Shown here: one piece after another, positions 47,505 through 58,781 of the stretch | Layout: every line of letters begins with the position of its first letter | Numbering within the stretch: the first letter of the stretch is position 1 | NCBI GenBank assembly: GCA_029945375.1 | Contig: CM057058.1 | Location: 310,001 to 374,000, forward strand | Reading direction: 5' to 3' | Length of the DNA: 64,000 nucleotides | Source of the DNA: Agaricus subrufescens | Lineage: Eukaryota; Basidiomycota; Agaricomycetes; Agaricales; Agaricaceae | Position numbers and translations under genes: made by a program | The notes under the pieces: model-generated | Told to the model about the DNA's origin: nothing | What the model saw: the letters and a program-made list of their open reading frames with translations, nothing else | The model's database searches: none

Positions 47505-49493
47505 ATGATGAATGATTCCACAAATGATCACTGTGATTCGCTACCACCAAACGATATGATGTTTGTACCCGTCTCGCGCAATGCAGCCTCTCTGGTAGCT
47601 TCATTAAATGGCGCTTTCTCATGCAAGACCACTTTCAGTATATCAAACCGAAAGTTGGATCGGTGAGTATGACGAGCATTGGTCCACCCCAGTCACCGAG
47701 AAGTTTATAGTCAGAACACACCTGAACTTGTAAAGATCAAGGAAAGAATCAAAACAATACCAAGGACAGAGTTCCAGACCCTGTGCGAAGTCGGTCAGCA
47801 CGTCCAACAATCCAAGTTGAGGGTTGATGAGTTTCGACGAAAATCGATCATAAATCGCGCGGTGTTCGAGAATCAGCCGAGAGTTGAACAGGCTAACGAA
47901 GTAGAAAAAATAACTCGATGGATTGCGGAAGAAAGAAATAAATTTGGTATTGGCGGCGAGCAACCTATCAAACGTCATGTATCACGGATAGATGAGGTAA
48001 TCTGCTTTACTCGTTCTACTACCTATACTTTCGTTCTAAAAGAGATTGACAGCATATTGTCTCGGTACAAGAGGAATCCAACAACGTTCAGTTGAAACTC
48101 AGCGCAATACACATCCTCCGGGACAAGACTGAATATCGGGAGGGCTTTTGGAATGCCATAAAGGATAAACTGTTGCCAGGTGCCACCTCTGTAGCCGAAA
48201 AAAGTCTCTCTGGACCCATAGCTGCGTTGGCTACGTGGGTTGCCGACCTCATAGTGAGCGGTGTTGTATACGACAGATCTTGGGAGAGGAGGAAATTTCT
48301 TGAAGGTTTGTGGTATCACTGCATATATATGTGGCAATTTCGTTTAATTGAAGGTGCTGATTACAGCTCTGGATACATGGGAGGTTATGTTGACCGGAGT
48401 CCAGAAGATGATTCTGGACACAAATAGTGACTTAACAAAATACAACGCTCCTGTTAACGGAGCTTACGGACACTGGGCAAATGAAGTGGGAGTAATCTGG
48501 CTCACGCGGCCGCTGGAAACTCCTATCCAAACAGATTACATTATTCAATATGACAACCACTTGAAGACCTTGGAGGTAGCGGGGACAATGTTGTCGTTAT
48601 CATTTCAACCAGTGAGTCTTGAAAGAAGTCTCGGGTTTTGATTGTTATTGACATGTTTTGATATAGTTTGAAGAAGTCGTCAGGCTGATGTACCCATTCT
48701 ATGGGGCTGGAGTGAGTAAACACAGCTATCAAATTCGCAACAACTCGAATGGCTTATCAACTCTATGCAGATCTCCGTCGACCGCAACGCGAAAGATCTC
48801 AGCGATGATGTTCCTAATGCCCTCGGCTATCTCAGAAAGCTGCTCACGGCGAAAGAAATCATTCGCAATAGCCAACAGGAAGAGTTTCAGGGGAAAGTAT
48901 ACTGTCTTGCACGACTCATTTATGGCCACCTTGAGTATATCGATGAGCTCTGTGCGCAATGGAGTATATCCATTGATCCAGGAGAATTAGCGAGATTCAT
49001 CGAGAAGGAGACTGCGAACTTCATCCGTGAAACAGATCGAGTCATCCAAGCAGTCAAGGACATGCTAGAGACTCATGTTTGTGACAGTAAAGTGGGCCAT
49101 GCTATTAAGAAGCGAACGAAATGGGATAGACTTTGGAAGAACTGGGATTGGAACAACAGACCTTTGGTTACATCTGCTGGTGCGCTGGAGGTATTTGGGG
49201 ATCTAGAGGCCGTTATTGGGGTTATATATCGCTTTTCAGTATCTATGGCTACGGGGACGAACATGTCGGCAATGGAAGGATTGGTCGAGGCCCGAAGATC
49301 ATACGTTGAATTCAATCGCTCCAATGCATTGTTGGAGAAGGTTTTCAAAGTGCTCATGGAAGAAATTCAACGTGGTTCCATGGTATTTGCAGAAAAAAAA
49401 GAGAAAGAAGCATCCGGAACGGAAACATCCGGCGGAGGTTGGCGCGGGTTATGGAGGAAGCAAAAACTAAAGGTCCATATTTCTGGTCTTTAA
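47505..49493 (+). CDS. All-helical protein of unknown function with basic aromatic C-terminus
   Basis: Model spliced by eye: exon 1 begins MMNDSTNDHCDSLPPND (an in-frame ATG at 47421 would add a hydrophobic stretch). It joins to 'HREVYSQNTPELVKIKERIK', 'EFQTLCEVGQHVQQSKLRVD', 'HIVSVQEESNNVQLKLSAIH', 'FWNAIKDKLLPGATSVAEKS' with the hydrophobic Gly/Ala segment 'LSGPIAALATWVADLIVSGVV', 'ALDTWEVMLTGVQKMILDTN', and a long helical last exon ('NALGYLRKLLTAKEI', 'FIRETDRVIQAVKDMLE', 'LLEKVFKVLMEEIQRGS'). The C-terminus 'GGGWRGLWRKQKLKV' recalls the basic aromatic tails of the neighbouring family, although no other similarity is visible. One embedded hydrophobic segment among long helices is seen in pore-forming helical proteins, but this is only an analogy. 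Confidence 0.55.
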
Positions 49494-50104
49494 TGGATTC
49501 GAGCTTTGTATACCCTATGACGCTATGTTTACTTTATGATTTGGAAGGTAGAGTAGAGGTCGCCTATGTCTTTCTTATTCACCTATCACAAGAGTTGCGC
49601 CAAGCTTTCTATGTCCGGTAACAGTAAAGCCAAGGGGATAACATGTAGCCACATGAGCTATTGCTGATTAGAAGTGAGGTAGAGCATACTGAGCAACGTG
49701 TCAGAAATGTTTTGCCAGAATGGGACCTTGCCACACCGCTGGTGTCCGTATATCCGTGAGCGGGGCATGTAAAACAAAAACAGAAAAATCGCTGAGCGGA
49801 GAAGTGGATTTCCAACAGAATGTGTTTCTCCACAGCTTTGACCAGTGAGATTCATGAGGATGTTCCTGGTATACGTAGCATGCCATCAAGGCAAAGCTCT
49901 TGGATTGTATCTCTTTCTCCGAGAGTGACCACTCGACTACCCAGCAATCCTTCAAAACAACTTCACATGCACGCCTTGCCCTGGAATTATGGCCAGTGAT
50001 ACAAATAGAGCGAGGATTGTACAACGGCTCTATCGTTTGGTAGTATTCAAAGCCGTCGTCCACTGTCATCTACAAGGATGACACAGTATCTTGAGAAGTC
50101 CTGG
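49494..50104. other. Intergenic with one family tail remnant
   Basis: No intact gene. See the short tail fragment at 49655-49745. The 122-codon minus-strand open frame at 49701-50069 has no motif. Confidence 0.3.
49655..49745 (-). pseudogene. Helical tail family, tail remnant
   Basis: Minus strand reads 'KVPFWQNISDTLLSMLYL', aligning with the IPFWKKIF tail and the sequence after it in the intact copy. No upstream exons are recognisable. Confidence 0.45.
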
Positions 50105-51091
50105 CTAGACACGAGATGAGACGCATGTAGAGAACCACTGGAAAACCTTCCTCTGGAATGGAGTCCTCGCTTTTTGTGGGAGTGAAAATTCCTATGAAGC
50201 TTCAGGTTCTGGATCGACAGTATCGTCCGGAATTCCGATCAGAGCAAGTGTATCTTGCACGTCTGCAGTCATGGCGCCACCGAGAGCTAGAGTGCAGTCT
50301 AGATTTGCCATACAGGTCCGACTGAGGGTATTCCAGTCTAGAGAGTGGAGCGACTTCCACTTTTCTCTCAATAACTTGTATCGGCATCGGATGGGGGATT
50401 ATGGTAAAATATATCTGAATCAAAACTTTGTTTGTAAATTTTCTCGAAACCGTCTTTACATTCTTGCAATAGGGTGCAGCATTCCTCGATGGCAGGGTCA
50501 CTACTGAGACGATCCGGTTGCTCTCAGCAGCAAATAGCGAGAGGCTGTTGCTATCTTAAAGGTATGTGCGTCTTGTGATGACAATAAGTAGGTTAAGCGA
50601 ACTCACCACTACCAACCATAGATGTGAGATGACCAATCATGTTCTCTAGCTCCTCCTGAAATTCAAACAAAGCATTCTGCACTCCCTCTATTCTCTCTGA
50701 ATTTTTCCAAACATGAAAATCATATGTCTCCCCACAAGTGAGGTCAAGTTGCCTTTATGAGACGTGCCATTTACAAATCGAAGATAATGTTTTGTAAAAT
50801 CCCAGCTTTCCAGGATGGCGTCGCGAAGGGGATGCATCTTGTTTCCCATAATATCTCGAGCCTCAATGAGTGTTCTCATTGGCACTGTGAGAGTGTTGTC
50901 GCCGAGATCTGTTTCCAAGGCGTAAGTTAGTTTTTCTAACTGCGGTGGAAGTACAAGTCAAGAAATATCATGTACCCGCATGAATAATTGGTCACTAGGA
51001 GGTAGCTGGGAAGCGATTCAACGTTGGATCTTTGAACACAAACTGATCGCACCTGAAAAAAAACCCATGCTACAGGTGGGCAATCAGCCAT
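50105..51091 (-). pseudogene. Helical tail family, degenerate copy
   Basis: Nearly full-length relic. It keeps a start-like MADCPPVAWVFFQ, the 'RVHDIS' block immediately followed by a stop where the intact copy has Trp, 'EKLTYALE', 'TLIEARDIMGNKMHPLRDAI', the GGG splice region, 'DGFEKIYKQSFD', 'PPSDAD', and a damaged tail ('TPFQRKVFQWFSTCVSS'). Stops and frameshifts occur in both halves. Confidence 0.75.
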
Positions 51092-51587
51092 GGCAGGGTA
51101 GGGACGAGGGAGGTGAGGACTCGTACTCATGAGGCGCTGGAGGACAATTATGGCACATGATGGACTGTTTCGGTCACTTTTATTTTATTTTATTTTTTTG
51201 TGGAGTTTTCATGATTTCTGATATTTAACAACAGCGCCTTGATGAGGTCAATTCCTCGATCAGCTATAACTGGGATTAATTCACGTGGTAGAAGATAAAA
51301 GGAAGAGAGGTTTATTGACTCTGGTTGCTCCGTAGGGAAATGCTTGAGGCATTGGCGTGTGGGACTCCGCTATTCGGTGAGTAGATGATCTGGGTCCAAG
51401 AATTGTCGCTAGGTGACTCTTTTGTTCGTCTTAGAGCTAGTCTCATGATACTAATTTATAACCCAACGTGGCTTTCAATTTCTTGCCAAGTATCCTATGT
51501 GTTTATTGTGCTAATCATGGTTGCCGAATTTCTAAAGGCTAACAATCCATAATTTTATAGAGAACCACCAGTCAGGTGCATTTTAAT

Positions 51588-52598
51588 TTAGCAGAATGGT
51601 CCAGACGATACGCATGTAGAGAACCGCTGGGAAACCTTCCTCCAGAATGGAATTTTCGCTTTCTTTCACAGTAAACATTCCTGTGGTGCTTCAGGCTCTG
51701 GATTGATGGCATCGCACAGAATTCCGGCCACGGAAGGTGTATCTTGCACGTCTGCAGTCATGCCGCCACCGAACGCACGATTGAAATACGGATTTGACAT
51801 ACGGGTCCTGAGGTTAAACCAGTCTAGAGGGAATCTATCCAGGAAACTCTCAAGCGACATCCATTTGTCTCTCACTAGCTTGTATTCGGCATCCGATGGG
51901 GGGTTACACTCAAATATTTCTCGATCGTAACTTTGCTTGTAAATCTTCTCGAAGCCCTTGATACATTCTTCCAACAGGGTGTAGCATTCTGCGATGGCAG
52001 AGGTCACTACTGAGAGAATCCCGTTACTCTCAGCGACAAACACTGAGAGGCTGTTGCTGTCTGAAAGGTAGATAGGTCGGGTGGTGGCAAAAATAAGAAT
52101 GAGTGAGCTCACCACCACCAACTATAGATGTGAGACGGCTGATTATGTTCTCTAGCTCATCCTGAAATTGACATAAAGCCTTCTGTGCATGCTTTATTCT
52201 CTTTATAGTATTCTGAGCATAGAAGTTAAATATCATCTTTGCTGTTGAGGTCAGGCTGCCTTGATGAAACATGACATCTACAAATTGAAGATAATATGTT
52301 GTGAATTCCCAGCTTTCCCTAATAACGTCACGAAGGGGAAGTATCTTGTCTCCCATGATATCTCGAGCTTCCAAGAGTGTTTTCATGGGCAATGTAGTAA
52401 TGCTGTCTCTGACATGTGCTTCCAAGGCGTACGTTAGCTTTTCTAGCTGTGGTAGAAGTATAAGCCAAGGAATATCATGTATCCGCATGAATAATTGGTG
52501 ACTAGGGGGTAGCTGGGAAGTGATTCAACATTAGATCTTTGAAGACAAACTGATCGCACCTGAAAGAAAACACAAACTACAGGTGTGGAATAGCTCAT
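51588..52598 (-). pseudogene. Helical tail family copy with tail cut off by TGA
   Basis: Start-like MSYSTPVVCVFFQ. A 2-base deletion relative to the intact copy shifts the frame before 'QLFMRIHDIPWLILLPQLEK'. Then 'TLLEARDIMGDKILPLRDVI', 'ENIISRLTSIVGGG' at the conserved splice point, 'LSVFVAESNGILSVVTSA', 'CYTLLEECIKGFEKIYKQSY' and 'NPPSDAEYKLVRDKWMSLE'. The frame stops with TGA at 51668-51666. Directly beyond it, still in frame, are 'KKAKIPFWRKVSQRFSTCVS' and a stop at 51588, so one codon change removed the family tail. It may be expressed from an internal Met, without the tail. Confidence 0.7.
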
Positions 52599-52757
52599 GA
52601 CGGAGTAGGGGCGAGGGAGGGGAGAACTGAGAACTCGTATTCATGAAGCATTGGAGGACAATTATGACACGTGATGGATGGTCCAGGTCACTTTTTTGTT
52701 TTTGTTTTGGTGGAGTTTTAATGATTCCTGGGCTATCAGGAAACGAAAATTTATTAC

Positions 52758-52790
52758 TTTTTGTTTTTGTTTTTGTTTTTGTTTTTTTTT
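52758..52790 (+). repeat. TTTTTG microsatellite
   Basis: About four TTTTTG units followed by a T run, inside sequence otherwise matching the 3' flank of the 45.6 kb helical copy (compare 45530-45600), where the repeat is absent. Confidence 0.85.
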
Positions 52791-52848
52791 GAATCTGGGT
52801 TTATTTATATCTTTGTCAAAAGGAACGACTAATCAAAATGAATGAGCA

Positions 52849-52985
52849 TTAACCAAACAGTCTCGACGAGATACATGCAGTGAGATGCTGAAACAATTCC
52901 TTCCAGAATGGGATCTTAACTTTTTTAGCAGATGAAGGATGCGGTCAGGCTTCAGAATCAGCAGGGTCTCCAGGTGTAACGCAAG
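52849..52985 (-). pseudogene. Helical tail family, tail fragment next to the retroelement
   Basis: Minus strand reads 'KKVKIPFWKELFQHLTACIS' then 'SRLFG' and stop (52851-52849). The upstream part of the gene is missing; the retroelement LTR begins about 135 bases away, so insertion or linked rearrangement may have removed it. Confidence 0.65.
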
Positions 52986-53120
52986 TGATGGCAGTTACGC
53001 TACACGAGAGACTTTCGGTCAGAGAAATTGACAGGTTGAAACTATTGGTCCAAGAAAATCTAGCTAAGACAAACAATGGGTCAAGGTTTATATATCTAGA
53101 GACTGTTTGTCTAAGCTATG

Positions 53121-53395
53121 TGTTACGACCTTATAGTGATTAGCTCAGGTTGCAACTTAAGGCAAAGACTTGAGGGCGATAAGGGAATATAGCGAGTTGG
53201 TAAAGTGTAAGAAAAATACAGAGTATAACTATGCTACTTATAGACGAGTCAACTACCTAATAATAGAAAGAGAATTGGGCTGAGTAAGTATACCTGAGGT
53301 GTCTGACTAACAATGGGAACAGTGCTGAGTAAACATGGGAGACAAGTACATGAATGGGGTAGTAGCATATGGTCCTGGGTCAGGGGATCGTAACA
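53121..53395 (-). repeat. LTR of chromovirus 1 (3' LTR)
   Basis: About 275 bases bounded by inverted TGTTAC...GTAACA ends. It matches the LTR at 58782-59076 almost throughout. On the minus strand it is preceded by the purine-rich 'TGGAGGGTGA', a polypurine-tract-like primer site. Confidence 0.9.
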
Positions 53396-53430
53396 TCACC
53401 CTCCATTCAGGCTTTGAGAGTCGAGAAGCA

Positions 53431-54861
53431 TCAATCAGTAAGATCAATGAACAACTTGGCCTTCTTGTCTGTGATCATCCACTTATTGGTAGTTTCGTTG
53501 AAACCAATGAAGTGGGGGGCATTGTCATTGCCTGCCTTTATGAAGTGAAGTTGTATTCCCTTGTACTTGTCTTCAGTTCTGAAGTTAAGCATCAGGGCAG
53601 ATAAAATGACTGCCCAATAGGTGGGTCAGTGTTTGATTTCTCTGGCATGCGTGAAGGTGTAATTGAAGGGGAGTGTGAATTCGACTGGCATGGGGAAAGG
53701 GGGAATGTTCTGAAGGTATGTTTTCAACTTGATGATTTCATCTAAGATGTTGGGATTGGAGATGTTGCTAACTTTGGTTTGTTTGTTTGGTACTGGGGGT
53801 TGGTTTTCTTTGTTGGAGTCCTCATCCATGTGGTCATGCATGATGGTGGTGTAGTTGGGGATGGGGAGTGGTTCCTCAGGTTCTTTAGTGTTGTCAGGGG
53901 TGATTAGTCTAGTGGGGGCAAACTTCTGATAGGTTTTGACCATTTGTTTAGCGGTGTTTCGTGTTTGTTTATTCCTGATGTTGGGGAGGGACTTAAGGTG
54001 TTCAATAATGGCAATGCAGATTTGGTGAGCATGATGTTCAATGTTCATGGGGATGATGTGTCTGAGGTTCTTCAAGATGGTGCCAAATTCCTTATGGACT
54101 TCTTTGTTGTGTCCTACTACAGTTCAGATGGGTTGGATGGAGTTGAGGCAAGTGGTGTGGATGTTAGTGGCGGTTTCGTGTAGAGCTCTTCCTAGGTTTT
54201 GGACGTATCCAAGTGAATGTAGGAGGTGGAGGAGATGGGTGCGACGTTTGTTGATGTTGTAGACGGAGGTGAGATAATCCTCATGAGGGCATTGGTTGAA
54301 GAGGGCGTGGATGTGTGGTGGGAGAGAGGAGTCCATGACTAGTGCTTCGAGGATGGGGATGTACTTTGAGTAGGAAATGGCGGGCAGATTTGATAGTGAA
54401 ATGGTGACAAACAGTTTGTTTTTATACTACTTCCTCCTTCCTATTAGGCAACTGCTACTGTTGCTGGTTGTTTTCATTGGCCTGTGCTTCCCATCCATTC
54501 TCCCATGTTCCATTCATGCCCCAGCCATGGGCATTAGGGTTTATCTCCTCGGTGAGATCTTTCAACTCTTCCTCCATCATTTCCAACTTCCTTTTTATCT
54601 TTTTGATCAGCTGCCTCTCCTTCCTCATGACTTTCACCATGTGATCCTTTTCTTCCTGGGTTGGGGCATCTACCCCCTTGGGCTGATCATAGATGAGTGG
54701 GATGTAGGTGTGGGTATATCTGTTGTCCACGTCAGTCACTGTGCTGTAGATTTCAATGAGCTCTTGTTTGGCAGAGCTCCGGAATGAGTTGAGATGAGGT
54801 TATGGTAGGCCTCTTGTTCAGTGGTGGTGGTGGTTTTGGCAGTGTTTTGTTGGGTGCTCAT
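53431..54861 (-). pseudogene. Chromovirus 1 accessory ORF3 (unknown function)
   Basis: Lies between the chromodomain and the 3' LTR. It begins MSTQQNTAKTTTTTEQEAYH, then (after a 1-base deletion relative to element 2) 'VTDVDNRYTHTYIPLIYD', a Lys/Glu-rich coiled-coil-like stretch ('MVKVMRKERQLIKKIKRKLE'), 'EINPNAHGW', His-rich helices ('HPHEDYLTSVYNINKRRTHL'-type), a Pro/Asn-rich linker, and an end block with 'DNAPHFIGFN' and 'KWMITDKK'. No transmembrane segment, signal peptide, zinc knuckle or protease site is visible. The same blocks, in the same order and similar length, occur in element 2, which indicates a real gene in the ancestor. Confidence 0.6.
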
Positions 54862-54925
54862 GATGTCTTCTTTGAACCAATAGATGATGCTATACCGATT
54901 GTTGGGAAGTGATCTTCCTTTTATA

Positions 54926-57900
54926 TCATAGAAGGTTATTGTGTTTTCTATATTCGGATAGAAGGTCTTGTGCATTCTCAAGGTCTGTTGCCAATTGCCA
55001 CGTATCCTTGGAGTTGTTGTATCCTTTCCAGTGTATCAGGTACTGAGTTCCTTGGCCTTTTTTCCTATGTCCATGGATTTCTTCTACTTTGTATTCTTCT
55101 TTGTTATTAATAATGTCCGGGGGGGGGTGGAGGTGGAGCTTTTTGACAGTTGAATTCAGGTTCATAGAATTTGGTGGGAAGCGATGAGTGGAAAACGTCA
55201 TGTATAGCCCAGGTTTCAGGTCAAAAGGTCTGTATTGCTTGTTGTCCATTTTTCCTAATGGGCAGTTTGATTGTAAGTTAGTTGCTTCTAGAAAGACAAG
55301 GTCTCCTTTGAGTAAGGGGTTCTTTTGCTGTTTCAGGTCTCCACATTCAGACATGGTGGAGTTGTACTCTTCCAGTGCTGCTTGTGCTTTGTTTCAGGTT
55401 TTGGCTAGTTCCGAGGCAAATTCATTGGCAAGGAGATTAATTGAGTTAATGGTTAGGTTTCCTTTCCATGGGTGGATACCATATGTGAGGAAGAATGGAG
55501 TTTGTTTAGTTGCGGCATGAGTTTTGTCATTGTATTGGAATTCAGCTGTGGGAAGCCATTTCGCCCAATTACTTTGTTTGTAGTTGACAAAGTTTTGCAG
55601 GTAGGATTCTACTTCTTGATTGATCCTTTCAGTTTGACCATTGGTCTGGGGGTGGTAAGCTGTGGACAAGTTTCTTTTGATTCCTAGGGTGGAGCAGAGT
55701 TCTTTCATGAATTTGGAGGTGAACTGGGGGCCTTGATCACTGATAATGCATTTTGGAATTCCGTGTATGCACCAGATGTCCTTCTTGTAGATTTTGGCTA
55801 GCTGTTTTGACATGAGAGAAGTTTTGGTGGGGATGAGGCAGATCATTTTGGAGAAATGGTCAACTACTATGAGTATGGTGTTGTAATCCTTGGACTTGGG
55901 TAGGGGTCCTATCATGTCAATGGAAATTTCTTGCCACGGTGCTTCGGGTATAGGTAATGGTTTGAGGGGTGTGTGACCGGGTTGTCAATTAATTTTGTTC
56001 TTTTGGCATTCAGTGCATCCTTTGACAAATCTCTTGACATCAGTTTTGATTGTGGGCCACCAGAACATTCATTTTACAAGTTCGAGCATGTGGTAGGATC
56101 TGGGGTGTCCCATGTCAGGTGGGTTGTGATGATCCAGGAGTATGGATTCTTGAAGTCCAGGTTTGTCTGGTATGTAGATTCTTCCATTTTGATAAATAAC
56201 TCTGTTTTCTTCCCAGAATTGGTCGGGTCTTTTGTTTCTTTCTTGGGTAACACAGTGTTCCTGGTGGGGGGAGTTTTTGATTTGTTTTAAGATATCGGGG
56301 GCTGTGGATATAGAGAAGTTTTGATTTAGGAACATGGTGGTTTCCAGCAAGGTGGGAATTTCTGATAAGGTTTGTAGGATCATGTGGTCTTTAAACATCT
56401 CAATTTGGGTTTTTTCTTTGGGGGAGTTGTGTTGGAAAAGTCTGGATAAGATGTCAGCCTTGACATTTGTTTTGCCGGGGATTTGCTGAAGTAAGTAGTC
56501 ATATTCCTGGAGCATGAGATACCATCTGGCTTGGTGGGCATTCAGTTTTTGTGGTTTGTGGAAATATTTGAGATTTTTGTGATCAGTCCAGATTTCAAAC
56601 TGATGTTTGGCGTCCAACAGGTAGTGTCTCCAGTTCTTGATTGCTTTGATGATGGCAAGGAGTTCTTTGTCATAGATTTCATAGTTCTTTTCTGCATCAG
56701 TGAGGGCTTTGGACATGAAGGCGACTGGGTGCCATTTTCCTTCTTGTTCTTGTGACAGGACTGCTCCAATCCCTACATTAGATGTGTCAGTTTCAAGTCT
56801 GAATTTTCCTTTGTTATTGGGTAAGGCTAGCACAGGTTCATTGGTGATGGCTGTTTTGATGGCTTTGAAAGCACTTTGTTCTTTAGTGGTCCATTTCCAG
56901 GGTTTTGGTACTTTACCTCCCTTCAAGGCATTGAGTGGTGCAGTGAGAGTGCTAAAATCTTGGATGAAATGTCGGTAAAAGTTTGTGAAGCCTAAGAATC
57001 GTTTGATGTCTTTTATGCAGGTAGGAGTTTTCCAGTTTCGAACCAATTTGACCTTTTCTGATTCCATGCTTGCTTGGCCATCACCAATGACTGTTCCAAG
57101 CATTGAGATCTGGGTTGCGTTGAATTTGCATTTGGTTCTCTTGAAGCATAAGTTGTTTTTGTCCACTATTTTTAGGAAGCGTAGTGTCCATTCTTCGAGT
57201 TCCAATAGGGAGCTGGCAGGGATGGTGAAATTGTCTATATAATTGACCAGTAAACTGTCTTGGATCATTTCTTGGAAGATGGTGGTCATCCAGCAAGAGA
57301 AAGTGGCTGGGGAGTTACACATTCTGAAGAGCATTACTGTAGGTTCAAAAAGTCTGCAATTAGTGAGGATAGTGCCTTTCCATTCATCTTCTTCTTTGAT
57401 CTATACGTTGTTGTAACCCCAGATGATGTTGAGTTTATTGAAATATTTGGTGTGTTTCAGTTTTCCGATTATTTCGCTGATTAGTGGCAGGGGAGTCTTG
57501 TCTTTGATAGTGACCATGTTGAGTTTGTGGTAATCCTGGCATAATCTCAGTGATCCGTCTTTCTTGGGAATGAAAAAGCATGGGGCAGCATAGGGACTCT
57601 TGGATGGCTGAATATGCTTAGTGGCAAGGTTTCCGTCCAGGAATTTATTGAGTTCAATTTCCTCCTTTGGGGTCATCTCATAGACCTTGGCGTTGATTTT
57701 GGTAGGGGCATCCGGCAATAGGTTGACCTCGTGGTCCCATTGAGTTTGTTCAGGTAATTTGTCGAAGTTTTTTCGGTTGAAAAGATGGGTGTAGGGTCAC
57801 ATGTAATCTGGTAGATTGAGGAGGTTTGTAGGATCAGGTTCCTTTTCTTCTTCAAAAATTTCCCAGTTTGTTTGGAGGCATTGTAGGTGTTCCGGTAGTG

Positions 57901-58300
57901 AGAAGTTGGTGTGTTTAGTCAAGCATTCGGGTGGGCATCTTGAGAAGGTTACAGTTCCTTTGTACCAGTCAATTTCTGGGTTGTGTTTGATTAGCCGGTC
58001 ATGTCTGATGAAGATATCTGCTGAGTCCAGTTCAGCTACTACCGCATCGATTGATTCTTGGTGTCCTTCAATGTTTAGGTCCAGGTTGATGAATTTGGTG
58101 ATTGGTTCCTTTCTGCTTGGGGTTCTGTTGGCATTGGTTGCTAAGATAGGGCATTCAAGTTTATGGGTGGGAATTTTCTGTTTGTGGACTGTTTGTTTAT
58201 CAATGCAGGTGTGGGTGCATCCGGAGTCAAGCATGGTTTTGGCTTGGAAGGTTTCTCCATTAGGTTTGGTGATTTCGGGTTTGAGTAATGATTCTTGCAC
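54926..58300 (-). pseudogene. Chromovirus 1 pol polyprotein, broken
   Basis: Order on the minus strand: aspartic protease ('MLDSGCTHTCIDKQTV', DSG at about 58230); RT with 'FIPKKDGSLRLCQDYHKLN' and the catalytic box changed to 'NYIDNF' (about 57230); RNase H 'TDTSNVGIGAVLSQEQEGK' and 'IYDKELLAIIKAIKNW'; integrase zinc region and core ('SIDMIGPLPKS', 'IISDQGPQFTSKF', 'YHPQTNGQTERINQEVESYL', the D,D,E residues present); and chromodomain ('YKVEEIHGHRKKG', 'YLIHWKGYNNSKDTW'). Interrupting codons include TGA before 'PYTHLF', TAG after 'YNNV', and TGA before 'MFWWPT' and 'QPGHTP'. Confidence 0.9.
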
Positions 58301-58352
58301 TCTTAGTTGTTTCTGGGGGCAAACATATCAATTTCTCATACAACTAGATACA

Positions 58353-58781
58353 TCAGTTCGTGAGTTTGTGCCTACTCTGAACCCTTGGGAAAATCCTGCT
58401 GAGTTTCTTTGGCATTTCCTTTCTCTCCTGAGGTAATGGCACAAATCTTGGTTTGTTTCTTGGGGCTTCAGCAGACTTTGGCGATGTGGCCCAGTTTGCC
58501 ACAATTGTAACATTCGATATTAGATCTGTACAATCCAGGTCGGCATTCTTTCTTGATGTGTCCAAATTTGCCGCATTTAAGGCATTTGGGTTTTCCATCA
58601 GTAGACCATTCCAGTTTTCTGGCTCCAATTTCCATGGGTTGTCCATCTCCTCCATAAGTGACTCCAGTAGTGGTTTGTTGATCATTTCTTCGTTTTTCAG
58701 TGGATTCCCAGCCTTTTCCTATGGATCCTATGACAGCGATCCATCCTTTGAGGGAAGTAGGAATGGCAGATGGGGGGTATC
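58353..58781 (-). pseudogene. Chromovirus 1 gag, C-terminal remnant with two zinc knuckles
   Basis: Only the nucleocapsid part remains: 'YPPSAIPTSLKGW' begins directly at the LTR border, followed by CLKCGKFGHIKKEC and CYNCGKLGHIAKVC (both CX2CX4HX4C). The capsid domain and the primer-binding site expected next to the 5' LTR are missing, so an internal deletion joined LTR to mid-gag. Confidence 0.8.

Noticed and set aside
52758..52790. CRISPR-like or structured repeat at the TTTTTG tract
   Set aside because: Simple microsatellite of adjacent short units without spacers; the genome is eukaryotic.
53335..53604. 89-codon plus-strand open frame crossing the LTR edge
   Set aside because: Antisense to the retroelement LTR and ORF3 end; no independent support.
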